From: Streptomyces sp. GSL17-111
Lineage (GTDB): Bacteria; Actinomycetota; Actinomycetes; Streptomycetales; Streptomycetaceae
Direction of reading: 5' to 3'
NCBI RefSeq assembly: GCF_037911585.1
Contig: NZ_JBAJNS010000001.1
Location: 624,001 to 688,000 of the forward strand
Length of the DNA: 64,000 bases
Under the pieces are notes generated by a model. The model searched no databases. It saw only the letters and a program-made list of their open reading frames with translations, and had not been told where the DNA came from. This document shows, piece after piece, positions 7,948-17,291 of this stretch. The position numbers were made by a program, and so were the translations under genes. Numbering within the stretch: position 1 is the first letter of the stretch; every line of letters starts with the position of its first letter.

Positions 7948-8928
7948 ATGAGACTTCTGATCCTGGGTGGCACCCACTTCGTGGGACGCGCCGTGGCGGA
8001 GGAGGGGGTGGCGCGCGGCTGGGACGTGACGCTCCTGAACCGGGGCGGTTCGCCCGCGCCGCCCGGCACCCGCTCCCTCCTCGGCGACCGCACCACCCCC
8101 GACGGCCTGGCCGCCCTCGCCGACGGCGCGTGGGACGTCGTCGTGGACACCTGGACGGCCGCGCCGCGCGCCGTCCGGGACGCCGCCACGCTGCTGTCGG
8201 CCTCCGCCGGCCGCTACGTCTACGTCTCCAGCCGGTCCGTCTACCGCTGGCCCGTCCCGGCCGGTGCGGACGAGGCGGCCCCGCTGGTGACCGGCTCCCC
8301 GGACGCCGAGGACGGCGACTACGGTGCCAACAAGCGCGGCGGGGAGCTCGCGGCCCTGGCCGCCTTCGGGGACCGGGCCCTCCTCCTGCGGGCGGGGCTG
8401 ATCCTCGGCCCGCACGAGGACGTCGGACGGCTGCCGTGGTGGCTGCGCCGCGTCGCCCGGGGCGGACCGGTGCTGGCGCCGGGCCCCCGTGAGCTGCCCC
8501 TGCAGTACGTCGACGCCCGCGACCTGGCGGCGTTCGCCCTGGACGGCGCCGTGGCGGGCCTCTCGGGCCCCTACGACACGGTCGGCCGCTCCGGCGCGGC
8601 GACCATGGGCGAGCTGCTGGACGCCTGCGTCGAGGTCACCGGCGCGGACGCCGACCTGTGCTGGACGGACCCCGGGACGGTCGAGGCGGCCGGGATCGAG
8701 CCGTGGTCGGAACTTCCGGTGTGGACGCCGCCGGGCGAGCTGCACGACGCCCTGCACCGCGCCGACGCCGGTCGGGCCCGGGCCGCCGGACTGCGCTGCC
8801 GTCCGCTCGCCGCGACCGTCGCGGACACCTGGGCGGCGCTCGGTGCGGCCCGCCCCCACCCCCGGGCGACGACGGGCCTGTCGGCGGACAAGGAGGCCGC
8901 CGCGCTGCGGGCGCGCGAGGAGGCGTGA
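7948..8928 (+). CDS. NAD-dependent epimerase/dehydratase-like extended SDR
   Basis: 326 aa Rossmann-fold oxidoreductase of the extended SDR type. The nucleotide-binding loop is LGGTHFVG at residues 6-13, followed by basic LLNRGG; the catalytic pair is YGANK (Y-x3-K) after a serine-rich strand YVYVSSRSVYRW. The C-terminal half resembles isoflavone-reductase-like/RNA-binding-type reductases rather than sugar epimerases. A 147-nt gap separates it from the sulfur operon, so it is probably its own unit. The ATG lies shortly after a CAGAGT hexamer that may be a -10. Substrate unknown. Confidence 0.85.
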   Translation: MRLLILGGTHFVGRAVAEEGVARGWDVTLLNRGGSPAPPGTRSLLGDRTTPDGLAALADGAWDVVVDTWTAAPRAVRDAATLLSASAGRYVYVSSRSVYRWPVPAGADEAAPLVTGSPDAEDGDYGANKRGGELAALAAFGDRALLLRAGLILGPHEDVGRLPWWLRRVARGGPVLAPGPRELPLQYVDARDLAAFALDGAVAGLSGPYDTVGRSGAATMGELLDACVEVTGADADLCWTDPGTVEAAGIEPWSELPVWTPPGELHDALHRADAGRARAAGLRCRPLAATVADTWAALGAARPHPRATTGLSADKEAAALRAREEA

Positions 8929-8971
8929 TCCCCGGCCGGGCGCGCGGCGGCGCGCGTCCGGCCCCGGCGCG

Positions 8972-11200
8972 TCAGCCGCGCCCGGCGGCCAGCGCCTCCG
9001 GCGGCGACGGCACCGCGCGGCGTTCCCGGAGCGGGATCACGGGCACGGCGTCGGGGCCCTCGCCGAGGAAGACCCGGCGCACCACCCGCTCGGCGGCGCG
9101 GCCGTCGTCGAACTCGCAGAACCGCTCCCGGAAGGCGGCCCGCAGCGCAGTGGTCTCCTCGGTGTCCCAGGCGCCGGAGAGCAGCAGGCCGGTCAGCTCC
9201 TCCTGGGAGGTGGCGACGGCGCCGGGGGGCTCCCGCAGCAGGTCGAAGTAGGTGCCGCGCACCTCCCGGTAGATCTGCCAGTCGTCCGCGAAGACCACCA
9301 GGGGACGATCGAGGTTGGCGTAGTCGAACATGGCCGAGGAGTAGTCGGTGATGAGGGCGTCCGCCGCCAGGTACAGCTCCTCGATCCGGGGGTGCGTGGA
9401 GACGTCGCGCACCCGGCCGCCGGCCGTCAGCCGGGCCAGTTCCGGCGAGGGCGCGTAGAAGTAGTGCCCGCGCACCAGGAGGGTGACGTCCGGGCCCAGC
9501 TCCTCGGCGAGGGCGGCGACGTCCAGGCGCGGCGTGAACTCGGCGTGGTGCTCGCGGTGCGTCGGCGCGTAGAGGAACACCTTGCGGCCGTCGGCGACGC
9601 CGAGTGCCTCCCGGGCCGCGCGGACGTCCGCCGCCGTCGCGTTGACCAGCGCGTCGTTGCGGGGGTAGCCGGTCTCCAGCGAGGTGTACCCGCACGGGTA
9701 GACCCGCTCCCAGATCTCCGTCGAGAAGCGGTTGGCGGACAGGCTGTAGTCCCAGCGGTCGCAGCGCCGCAGCAGGTCGGCGAAGTCCATGCGCGTCGAG
9801 GCGGGGTACCGCTGCTGGTCCAGGCCCATCGTCTTGAGCGGCGTGCCGTGGTGCGTCTGGAGGTGGACCGATCCGTCGCGCTTGACCATCTCGTCGGCGA
9901 AGTTCACGTTGTTGACGGTGTAGCGGGCCCGCGCCATCGCCGCCCAGTACTCCTTCGAGCCCGGTCGGACGACCTCCACGCCCGGCGGCACCGGCGCCGC
10001 CGGGTCCTTCACCACCCACACCCGGCGGATGTGCGGCGCGAGCCGGGCGACGACCGCGTCGATCGCCGCCGGGTTGCACGCGTAACCACGGCTCCAGTAG
10101 GCGGAGAAGAGCGCCAGGTTCTGCTCCAGCGGCAGGCGCAGCTGCGCCTGGTAGAAGAGCCGCATGGCGGCGTCCCTGGCCCGGCCGGCCTGGCGTCTGC
10201 CCTGGCTGCGCACCGTCCGGCGCACCTTGTTGGCGGCTTTGACACCCGCCAGCGCGGAGTAGGAGCCCAGGGCGAGAAAGGCGTACTTGCGCCCCTGCAT
10301 ACCCGGCGGCCGGACGAACCCGGCCGGGAGGCGCCTGCGGTAGTCGGCGGCGGCCCGCCGGTAGAACTCGGCCCGCGCGTCCGGCGGCAGCCGGTCCGGC
10401 TTGTCCAGCACCGTGAGGTAGTGGTCGGCCATCTTGCGGAACATCTCGGGGCGCCACCGCTCGAGCTCGGGGTGCGCGTCGAGGTGGGCGAAGACCCGGT
10501 CGTACTGGTCGAAGACGTCGAAGTGCCTGCGGCTGACCGTGCGCAGGATGTTGCCGCCCGCGCGGCGCTGGCGGTATCGCAGGCACACCCGGTCGAGCAC
10601 GGCTATGCGCTGCGCGGATATGAGCGAGCAGAACGTCCAGGGGGCGTCCTCGTAATAGCCGGAGGGAAACTCGAAACCGTGCTTCTCGATGAAGTCGCGG
10701 CGGTAGGCCTTGTTCCAGACGATCTGCAGGAGATCGAGAAGCTGCGGCCGCTCCCGGAGGGAGAAGACGTCCGGCCCCTCCTGCGCGAGGTAGGCCCGCA
10801 GGAGATTGCGCCGCTCAATTCCGTTCCAGTAGGCGCGGGCGTAGTCGTAGACGAGGATCTCCGGGTCGCCGGTGGCGTCGAGCCGCTCCGCGATCGCCCT
10901 CAGGGCTCCGGGCGTGAGCGTGTCGTCACTGTCGAGGAACAGGACGTAGTCGCCCGTGGCCTCGGCCAGCCCCGCGTTGCGCGCCCGGCCGAGGCCGACG
11001 TTCCGCTCGAGGTGCAGCACCCGGACCCGCTCGTCCCGCCGGGCGTACTCGTCGAGCAGCGCCCCCGACCGGTCCGGCGAGCAGTCGTCGACCGCGACGA
11101 CCTCGAAGTCTCCGAAGTCCTGCCCCAGCACGGAGTCCAGGCACTCTCTGAGGTAGCTCTGGACGTTGTACGCAGGAACGACGAGCGTCAGTCGAGGCAT
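8972..11200 (-). CDS. GT2 glycosyltransferase fused to CDP-glycerol:polyglycerophosphate transferase
   Basis: 742 aa, likely membrane-associated cytoplasmic enzyme of wall teichoic-acid-like polymer synthesis. Residues 1 to ~220 are a GT-A family 2 glycosyltransferase (LTLVVPAYNVQSYL, VAVDDCSPD, acidic FLDSDDTL). The C-terminal half from ~residue 380 is a Glyphos_transf (TagB/TagF-type) domain with HHGTPLKTMG near 447 and the hallmark TDYSSAMFDYA near 617. A helical linker separates them. No transmembrane segment is evident. The neighbouring 1454-aa protein has the same ends. Donor (CDP-glycerol, CDP-ribitol or other) cannot be told. Single gene; its upstream spacer holds the hairpins ending the next unit. 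Confidence 0.9.
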   Translation of the reverse strand: MPRLTLVVPAYNVQSYLRECLDSVLGQDFGDFEVVAVDDCSPDRSGALLDEYARRDERVRVLHLERNVGLGRARNAGLAEATGDYVLFLDSDDTLTPGALRAIAERLDATGDPEILVYDYARAYWNGIERRNLLRAYLAQEGPDVFSLRERPQLLDLLQIVWNKAYRRDFIEKHGFEFPSGYYEDAPWTFCSLISAQRIAVLDRVCLRYRQRRAGGNILRTVSRRHFDVFDQYDRVFAHLDAHPELERWRPEMFRKMADHYLTVLDKPDRLPPDARAEFYRRAAADYRRRLPAGFVRPPGMQGRKYAFLALGSYSALAGVKAANKVRRTVRSQGRRQAGRARDAAMRLFYQAQLRLPLEQNLALFSAYWSRGYACNPAAIDAVVARLAPHIRRVWVVKDPAAPVPPGVEVVRPGSKEYWAAMARARYTVNNVNFADEMVKRDGSVHLQTHHGTPLKTMGLDQQRYPASTRMDFADLLRRCDRWDYSLSANRFSTEIWERVYPCGYTSLETGYPRNDALVNATAADVRAAREALGVADGRKVFLYAPTHREHHAEFTPRLDVAALAEELGPDVTLLVRGHYFYAPSPELARLTAGGRVRDVSTHPRIEELYLAADALITDYSSAMFDYANLDRPLVVFADDWQIYREVRGTYFDLLREPPGAVATSQEELTGLLLSGAWDTEETTALRAAFRERFCEFDDGRAAERVVRRVFLGEGPDAVPVIPLRERRAVPSPPEALAAGRG

Positions 11201-11324
11201 CCTTCACACCATTCCGTGGGACTCGGACGGGGAACGTGCACGCGGATCGAAGGCTCCCCAGCACCCCCGAGAGTAGTACGTACGCACGACGGACCCCGGG
11301 CCGCGCGTCCCCCCGCCCCGTGCG

Positions 11325-11395
11325 CGCCCGGCGTCGGCCCCGCGGAGCCGACGCCGGGCGAGGGGTGTGCCGTGCGCGGGAGCAGGGCACGGCAC
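11325..11395 (-). terminator. Two tandem hairpins downstream of the 1454-aa polymerase gene
   Basis: Perfect 14-bp stem, arms 11325-11338 (CGCCCGGCGTCGGC) and 11347-11360, loop 8; then a 9-bp stem, arms 11367-11375 (GTGCCGTGC) and 11387-11395, loop 11. Both lie just after the stop of the minus-strand gene ending at 11401, as expected of a factor-independent GC-rich streptomycete terminator without a U tract. Confidence 0.75.
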
Positions 11396-11400
11396 CCGCC

Positions 11401-14400
11401 CTACCGATCGAGTTCGTCGATCGCTGAGAAGACCCGTGCCGAGTTGTTCGTGTCACGTCTGCCGAAGAACGCGTCGATCCGCTCCTCGTACGGGGACTCG
11501 ACACTGAATTCCCGGTCGATGGCCGCGATGATCTCGTCCACCGCCGCGTCGACGGTTCTGCAGACGGGACCGAACCCGTCCCGCGACAGATCGAAGTATC
11601 CGCGCCGGTAGTGCCGTCCATAGAACTCGTCCTCGTCGAAAGGAACGTAGACCAGCGGCTTGTTCATGTAGGCCACGTCGAAGAAGACGGAGGAGTAGTC
11701 GGTCACCAGCAGGGAGCACTGCCTCATGGCTTCCTGGACGCCACGCTCCGCCTGATCGGCCACCGTGATGGAGGGATGATCGACCTCGAAATGGCGCAGA
11801 TAGGGTCGGATCTCGTAGTGCGGGAAGAACTCCAACCGCACCCCTGAGCGCTGCAGGGCCGCGCGCAGGCGCTCGTCCGCCAGGAGCCGGCTGTAGAAGC
11901 GGTAGTACTGCGAGGCCGTGAACTGGATCTTCGGCCGGAGGCTGCGGCGGTACGAGGGGATCACGATGTCACGCCGCCAGGTGGGCATGAGCAGAACCGT
12001 CGGCACCGACTCCTCGGACTGCAGCGTGTCGAAGCGGGGGAACCCCAGGGTCCGCACCTCCTGTGGCCGGTACCCCATCTCCTGGCGGATGTACTCCGCC
12101 TCGTCCTCGGAGACCGTCACGAACAGGTCGACGCTGGTGGACTGACGGTGCGCGGACTGCGACACGTCGTTGTAGGTCACACCGTGCTGCAGGAAGACCC
12201 TGCGGTAGCCCAGGAGGTCGCCGAAGTCCCGCAGGTATCCGAGCTTGCTGCGCCCCGGCGGTGCGAGATAGGCCTCCGCGTCGTAGGGGGAGACGAGACG
12301 GGTCGCGCTGAGCAGGTAGAGACGGTGCTTCAACGACCCACGAGCGATCACCTTGCCGAAAGGCCGCACCTTGGCGTGGTCGGCGGCGGCGGAATCGATC
12401 ACGTAGTAGACGTTCCGCCGGGGACGGTTCTCACGCACCCAGCGAAAGAAGTGGTAGCCGTTGTCCTGGGCGGTGTCGTGGCGCTCGCCCACGAGCCAGA
12501 TGTCACGGCGGGACAGCACCGGGCGAGCCAGCCAGTGAAGGGCCCGAAGCCGCCAGCCCGGCTTGCGGCCGACGATCGCGGCGGCTTCCCGCCCCGCCCT
12601 GCGGGCGGCGTGTGCGACCCTCAGGGCCGACCGGGACCGGGCGACGCGCAGCCCCACGGTGCCGTCGCCGCTCACCCGGGTCTCGCACCGGTGGCCCCAT
12701 GCTCGCAGGACGCCCTTGAACCTGTGCAGAGCCGGGCGGGCCGTGACCGGGACGTCCACGTACCCGCCCCCGTGGATACGGACGGAGAGGCTGTGGGTTC
12801 CGCCGTGCAGGGCTGCGAGGTCCTGGGCGGCGAGATCAGCTCGCCAGCCCGCGTACAGGTCCCGCTGCTGCCTGACGTGCCACCGGTCCCGCCGGTACAC
12901 CTGTCGCACCGGAACCGCGTGCTCGGCACCCCGGTCGGTGTGGAACACGAGCTCCACGGTGTTGGTGAGCGGTTCACTCAGGTCCACTCCGCCGAGTGCC
13001 AAGAATCCCTCGACCCGGATGCTTCCGTCCACCACGCGCAGCGACTCGGCCTTCGCCGCGCGGGCTCCGACTCGGAGCACCGTGGACGCCTCGCGGTCAC
13101 CTCGCACCGTGCGGTGCAGGACGTCGCCCGACACCAACAGCTCGGGGAGGTACGGCGCAGGATCCGACACCTTGCAGAACAGATCGACGTTCCCGGACTT
13201 GACCGCGTGATGGAGCAGGCGTGTTCCACGAGGGGCGGCGACGTCCAGAATCACGTCCTCGGGTATCGACCGGTACAGCTCCCGCACCTCGGGGAACAGC
13301 TCCGCGAGCTTCTCGGCGGTGAGCATCTTCGGCAGGCTGGAGAGGTACTCATCGAAGCTGCCCGCGACGTAGCGCTGCACCAACCGCGCCTCAGCGGGCT
13401 CAGCCCGCGCGTATTCATCCTGCAGGGTGAGGCCGAGTCGTAGCACCTCCCGCGTCAGGGACAGCCGGTCGGCCACAGGGAGGGAGGACCGCGCCGAATC
13501 CGGCACACCGTGGACGAAGTCGTCGACGAGGACCGTGCGCCCCGCGCGCAGGAGTGTCCTCAGGACCCACCGGAGCCGGTCGAACGGGCGCGCACCGTGC
13601 GGAAACCACTCTTCTCGCATGAGCAGGTCCGTGCGGAACAGCTTTCCGGCGGGGGACTCGGAGAAGACCAGGTTCGGGGCACCGGCGATGCCGGGGAACT
13701 CCCGGTCCCCCGAGCCGAAACACGTTCCGTGCAGACGGTCCGCCCCCCGCAGCACGACCGCGTCCCGTCCACGGCCGATCACGACATCGGAGCGGGTCCG
13801 CGCCGCCGCGTCGAGCAGTCGGCCCACGGCGTTCTCGGCAAGAATCCCGGAACCGTCCATGAACGTGACGTAGGGCCCTCGGACGCGGGTCGCCACTCCG
13901 GTCGCCGCAGTGCCCCCCTCGATCAGCGTGATCTGGTCGTGGGCCGCGGTGATCTCCTCGACCCTCTTCGGCCTCGGCGCGTCGGGGTCCATGACGACCA
14001 GTACGTCGAGTCGCGGGAACTCGGGTTGACACAGGAGTGAGTGGAGTGCGTGGTCCAGCCGCTCGGCGGTCTCCGTGGCGTCGACCACCACGGAGGCGAG
14101 CACCGGTTCCACCGGGGTTCGGGGTGCCGGCAGCGGCAGTTCCTCGTACCAGTGCCACTGGCCGGGGTCAGGAGCCGCCTCACCGGCGCTCTCAAGAACC
14201 CCCGTCTCGGCCGGCCGGAAGGCCAGGTTGCCGCTGGCGGTCTCGTAGGCCTCCAGCTCGAGCCCCTCCAAGGGCCCACCCAGTGCCGTGAGCTCCCGGC
14301 CACGCACGCAGAGAGCCGTCATGTGACGCTTGCGTTCCCAGGTGACCCGCACGAGGACATGCACCGTCCCCTGACCGGCCAGACGACCGAGCACTGCCGT

Positions 14401-15765
14401 GAGCGCCACGGAACCGGTGTAGGTGACGTGGTCTCCGGCCAGCCGTACGTCCTGAAGACCGATCTCCGTCCCGGCACCGGAATCCTTCGCCCGAATCACG
14501 AGGTCGAGGTCGGGGAGGTTTTCCTTGGTGAAGCGGCGGAACTGGTTCGGGATCCGACCGGAGAAGCGCAGCTCACCTCCGGAGACCTCCAGCTCCGTCA
14601 TCTCGTTGAACAGCTTGGCCGAGCGAAACGCCTCGTGCTGCAGACCCAGTTCCGTGACGTCCAGAAAGCGTTCGGCATCGGGTAGCGAGAGATGTTGCCC
14701 GGACCAATAGACCCGCTCGTCACGCTGGACGATGTCCGTGGAGATGACACTGCGACGCTGCTCGAAATCAGAGACGGTCAGGGCGGCGGCAGCGAGTCCG
14801 TGACGCAGATAGAACGCGCGCACGCGATCCAGCGGACCACAGAGGTCATAGGCTTCGTCCGTGATTCCGGCAAGATAGCTCGAAACCATGGTGAGAAACC
14901 GCTCACGGAAATCCGAGTCCCCGGTGCGCAGTTCCTTCATGTACAGGCGCACATCGTGCGTCAGGAACTTGACATCCTTCTGCGTTCTGAGCTCTCGGGC
15001 GCCTTGGTCCGCCAGAAAGGAGTCAGCCAGGCGGTGCGCGGCGATCCGGTCCGCGATGCTACGGATTTCCTGACGCCGGTTGGTGATCGAGCCGGCCCCC
15101 TCAGGCGCGTCCTCCCAGTACCACCGATAGACGGCTTCCGAGCGGACGGAAATCCCGGCCGCCAGCGCGTAGGCCTTGGCGGAGAAGAGCGTGTCCTCGT
15201 AGAAAATGCCTTCCGGAAAGAAGATGTCGTTCTCAGTGAGGAAGGAACGACGGAAGAGCTTGGCCGCGGCGATGGGGTCGTTGATCAGCTCCGGCCACTC
15301 GCGGGCCCGCCCCACCGAGCGGTCCGCGCCGTACAGGTCGGCCTGCCAGTTCTGCGTGGTCCCCCTGGCGAGGTTGACGCGCTGCGTTCGCCCGGCGGAG
15401 ATGTCGGCACCCGTACCGCGCGCGGTGTCGAGCAGGACCTCGCAGGCCTTGGCCGTCAACTCGTCGTCGGCGTCGAGGAACATGACGTAGTCCCCGGTCG
15501 CCGCGCGGAGCCCGTCGTTGCGCGGCCCACCCACGCCGCCGCTGTTCGTCGTCCGCGCGATCACACGGAGGCCGGGAAGACGCTCCTGGTACGTGCGGGC
15601 CACCGCGAGCGTGGCGTCGGTCGACGCGTCGTCGACGACGATGACCTCCAGCCCCGCATAGGTCTGAACGGCCAGAGAATCCAGCGCCCTGCCCAGGGTC
15701 CCCGCCGCGTTGTAGGCGGGTACCACGACAGAGATGACCGGCGCCGCGTCTGCGTTCACTGACAT
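11401..15765 (-). CDS. Giant bifunctional GT2 / CDP-glycerol glycerophosphotransferase with a second degenerate GT domain
   Basis: 1454 aa, twice the usual length of such fusions. Visible order: residues ~8-230 GT2 (VISVVVPAYNAAGTL, VVDDASTD, metal site FLDADDEL, HGIFYEDT-like acceptor loop); ~390-540 beta-rich segment; ~550-760 a second GT2-like unit (ASVVVDATETAERL ... FMDGSG ... KLFRTDLL) that lacks the DxD acidic cluster; ~880-1060 another beta-rich segment; ~1090-1454 Glyphos_transf with FLQHGVTYND near 1190 and TDYSSVFFDVAY near 1354. Start ATG 15763-15765. Base composition is clearly lower in GC than flanking genes. Role: probably primer extension and decoration of a glycerol- or ribitol-phosphate glycopolymer, by family knowledge; the exact polymer is unknown. 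Confidence 0.88.
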   Translation of the reverse strand: MSVNADAAPVISVVVPAYNAAGTLGRALDSLAVQTYAGLEVIVVDDASTDATLAVARTYQERLPGLRVIARTTNSGGVGGPRNDGLRAATGDYVMFLDADDELTAKACEVLLDTARGTGADISAGRTQRVNLARGTTQNWQADLYGADRSVGRAREWPELINDPIAAAKLFRRSFLTENDIFFPEGIFYEDTLFSAKAYALAAGISVRSEAVYRWYWEDAPEGAGSITNRRQEIRSIADRIAAHRLADSFLADQGARELRTQKDVKFLTHDVRLYMKELRTGDSDFRERFLTMVSSYLAGITDEAYDLCGPLDRVRAFYLRHGLAAAALTVSDFEQRRSVISTDIVQRDERVYWSGQHLSLPDAERFLDVTELGLQHEAFRSAKLFNEMTELEVSGGELRFSGRIPNQFRRFTKENLPDLDLVIRAKDSGAGTEIGLQDVRLAGDHVTYTGSVALTAVLGRLAGQGTVHVLVRVTWERKRHMTALCVRGRELTALGGPLEGLELEAYETASGNLAFRPAETGVLESAGEAAPDPGQWHWYEELPLPAPRTPVEPVLASVVVDATETAERLDHALHSLLCQPEFPRLDVLVVMDPDAPRPKRVEEITAAHDQITLIEGGTAATGVATRVRGPYVTFMDGSGILAENAVGRLLDAAARTRSDVVIGRGRDAVVLRGADRLHGTCFGSGDREFPGIAGAPNLVFSESPAGKLFRTDLLMREEWFPHGARPFDRLRWVLRTLLRAGRTVLVDDFVHGVPDSARSSLPVADRLSLTREVLRLGLTLQDEYARAEPAEARLVQRYVAGSFDEYLSSLPKMLTAEKLAELFPEVRELYRSIPEDVILDVAAPRGTRLLHHAVKSGNVDLFCKVSDPAPYLPELLVSGDVLHRTVRGDREASTVLRVGARAAKAESLRVVDGSIRVEGFLALGGVDLSEPLTNTVELVFHTDRGAEHAVPVRQVYRRDRWHVRQQRDLYAGWRADLAAQDLAALHGGTHSLSVRIHGGGYVDVPVTARPALHRFKGVLRAWGHRCETRVSGDGTVGLRVARSRSALRVAHAARRAGREAAAIVGRKPGWRLRALHWLARPVLSRRDIWLVGERHDTAQDNGYHFFRWVRENRPRRNVYYVIDSAAADHAKVRPFGKVIARGSLKHRLYLLSATRLVSPYDAEAYLAPPGRSKLGYLRDFGDLLGYRRVFLQHGVTYNDVSQSAHRQSTSVDLFVTVSEDEAEYIRQEMGYRPQEVRTLGFPRFDTLQSEESVPTVLLMPTWRRDIVIPSYRRSLRPKIQFTASQYYRFYSRLLADERLRAALQRSGVRLEFFPHYEIRPYLRHFEVDHPSITVADQAERGVQEAMRQCSLLVTDYSSVFFDVAYMNKPLVYVPFDEDEFYGRHYRRGYFDLSRDGFGPVCRTVDAAVDEIIAAIDREFSVESPYEERIDAFFGRRDTNNSARVFSAIDELDR

Positions 15766-16122
15766 CGTCCTCCGTTACGCAATCGTTTCCTTGGGGGTCC
15801 GTTACCCGTGCGCGCAAGCGCGCCTTTCCCGCCCTCCGTGACGCCCCGCCAAGCCGACAATGAGCGGCCACAGAAGAGGAATCACGTGCTCCGGTGTGAC
15901 TCGGACCACGGGTCAGTGATTGAGTCGACTCGGCGTCGTTCCCACCTTGTTCACCTGTCCGTCGGTCGAGGGACAAGCTGGGTACAATCCTACGTGCTGC
16001 TGACGCTGTGTAGACACGGCGCCTGCCTCCAGTGGCGTCCTCCTGGCCACAGCCACCCCGGGCACCGCAGCCAGACCTCCTCGGCGGACGCCGGGGACCA
16101 CACCGAAAGGGTTCCGTCGGGA
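15766..16122. promoter_or_regulatory. Divergent intergenic region between surface-polymer genes
   Basis: 357 nt without a supportable gene, between the minus-strand 1454-aa polymerase and the plus-strand CDP-alcohol transferase, so it should hold both promoters. It is relatively AT-rich. A TACAAT hexamer at 15983-15988 on the plus strand is the best -10 candidate, but no good -35 stands 16-18 nt before it (TTGTTC at 15947 is 30 nt away). The open frame running from 15808 into the downstream gene lacks coding character. Confidence 0.5.
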
Positions 16123-17061
16123 ATGGATATACCTCCGCTCGCTGAAGTGCGCCGTCGTACGGAAAAACAGCGGGACGCGTGGTGGACCGTCCTTCTCGTC
16201 GATCCGGTCGCCACCCCACTGGTGCGTTGGACCGCCAAATGGACGCGCATATCACCGAACCAGATCACCTGGGGATCCTTGATCCTCGGACTCATCGCAG
16301 CGGCGTGCTTCGTGCAGGGCGAATGGCGGTGGCTCGCGGTCGGCGCGCTCATTTATCACTGCAGCTTCATTCTCGACTGCATGGACGGCAAACTCGCCCG
16401 CCTCACCGGGCGGGGGTCGGAGTTCGGTGCATGGCTCGACTACATCTTCGACCGCATCAGGGTCCTGGTGTGCGCCATAGCCCTGATGGGCGGACAGTTC
16501 CGCAGCACGGGGGAGACCGCCTACATCTGGCTGGCCCTGACGGTCGTCTTCCTCGACATGCTCCGGTATCTGGACGCACTCGAGATCCGCAAGGTGCGCC
16601 AGGGGATGCGGAGGAAGCTCCTGCTCCGGGCTGACGAGGCAGCGCTCGCCCGAGAGGAAGAGCCCTCGAACAGCTCCACCGAACAACGCCGCACGGAACC
16701 GGAGGTCGACGCCGCGGCGCCGGCGTCCGAGACCGCCGTACCCCGGATCTCCACTCCTCGGTTGTTCTTCACCCGATTCCCCGGGTACGTACGGTTCCGG
16801 GACTTCTTGGTCAACCACCGGATTCGCACCCATTTGATCAGCGGTATCGAGTTCCAGATGGCCGTCTTCATCATCGGCCCGCTGACCGGGGCCATCGTGG
16901 GCGTCACCATCGGTGCGGGGGTTCTGCTGCTGCTGTTCGAACTCGCTCTCGTGTACCGACTGCTCCTCGCCACCCGGGAGTTCGAACGCGTGATGGCCTC
17001 CTACGGCCCCGAGGACATCACCACGGCGCAGCCGGCCGACAGCGCTTCCGTCGCTCGGTGA
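16123..17061 (+). CDS. CDP-alcohol phosphatidyltransferase family membrane protein
   Basis: Transfers a phosphoalcohol or phosphatidyl group from a CDP-activated donor. 312 aa. The full family signature is present around residues 87-109: D-G-x2-A-R-x8-G-x3-D-x3-D in DGKLARLTGRGSEFGAWLDY followed by IFD. Hydrophobic segments precede and follow it (ITWGSLILGLIAAACFV, AVGALIYHCSFILDC, LLLLFELALVYRLLL). A polar, charged insert of ~60 residues (EEEPSNSSTEQRR...) sits between membrane halves. ATG 16123 chosen because the signature's N-terminal helix begins soon after; GGGA lies upstream. Faces the polymerase gene, suggesting a shared glycopolymer or lipid-anchor role (inference). Confidence 0.88.
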   Translation: MDIPPLAEVRRRTEKQRDAWWTVLLVDPVATPLVRWTAKWTRISPNQITWGSLILGLIAAACFVQGEWRWLAVGALIYHCSFILDCMDGKLARLTGRGSEFGAWLDYIFDRIRVLVCAIALMGGQFRSTGETAYIWLALTVVFLDMLRYLDALEIRKVRQGMRRKLLLRADEAALAREEEPSNSSTEQRRTEPEVDAAAPASETAVPRISTPRLFFTRFPGYVRFRDFLVNHRIRTHLISGIEFQMAVFIIGPLTGAIVGVTIGAGVLLLLFELALVYRLLLATREFERVMASYGPEDITTAQPADSASVAR

Positions 17062-17146
17062 CCAACCCCTCGCCCCACGCCGGGCCCCTCCTGTTTCGGA
17101 GCGGAAAGGTCTGACGGCTCACCGGCCGAGGTGAACACGAACCGGA

Positions 17147-17197
17147 ATCCGGCCGTTCGACACCGGGACATGCGACTCCCCCGCCGAACGGCCGGAT
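17147..17197. terminator. 13-bp inverted repeat between convergent genes
   Basis: Arms ATCCGGCCGTTCG at 17147-17159 and its exact reverse complement at 17185-17197, spacer 25 nt. It lies in the 230-nt gap between the plus-strand CDP-alcohol transferase and the minus-strand HEPN gene, so a bidirectional terminator is likely; the long spacer leaves room for a protein-binding operator instead. Confidence 0.55.
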
Positions 17198-17291
17198 CCC
17201 TGTGCTCCCCACGTGCGGTGCGGCCGGCCCTCGTCCACACCACCGCTTCCGCGAACGCCGGGACGACGGCCCCACCCGTCGCACGAGGGGT

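Noticed and set aside
8489..11611. 1040-aa open frame on the plus strand
   Set aside because: Antisense to the 742-aa polymerase gene; no motifs, shadow frame.
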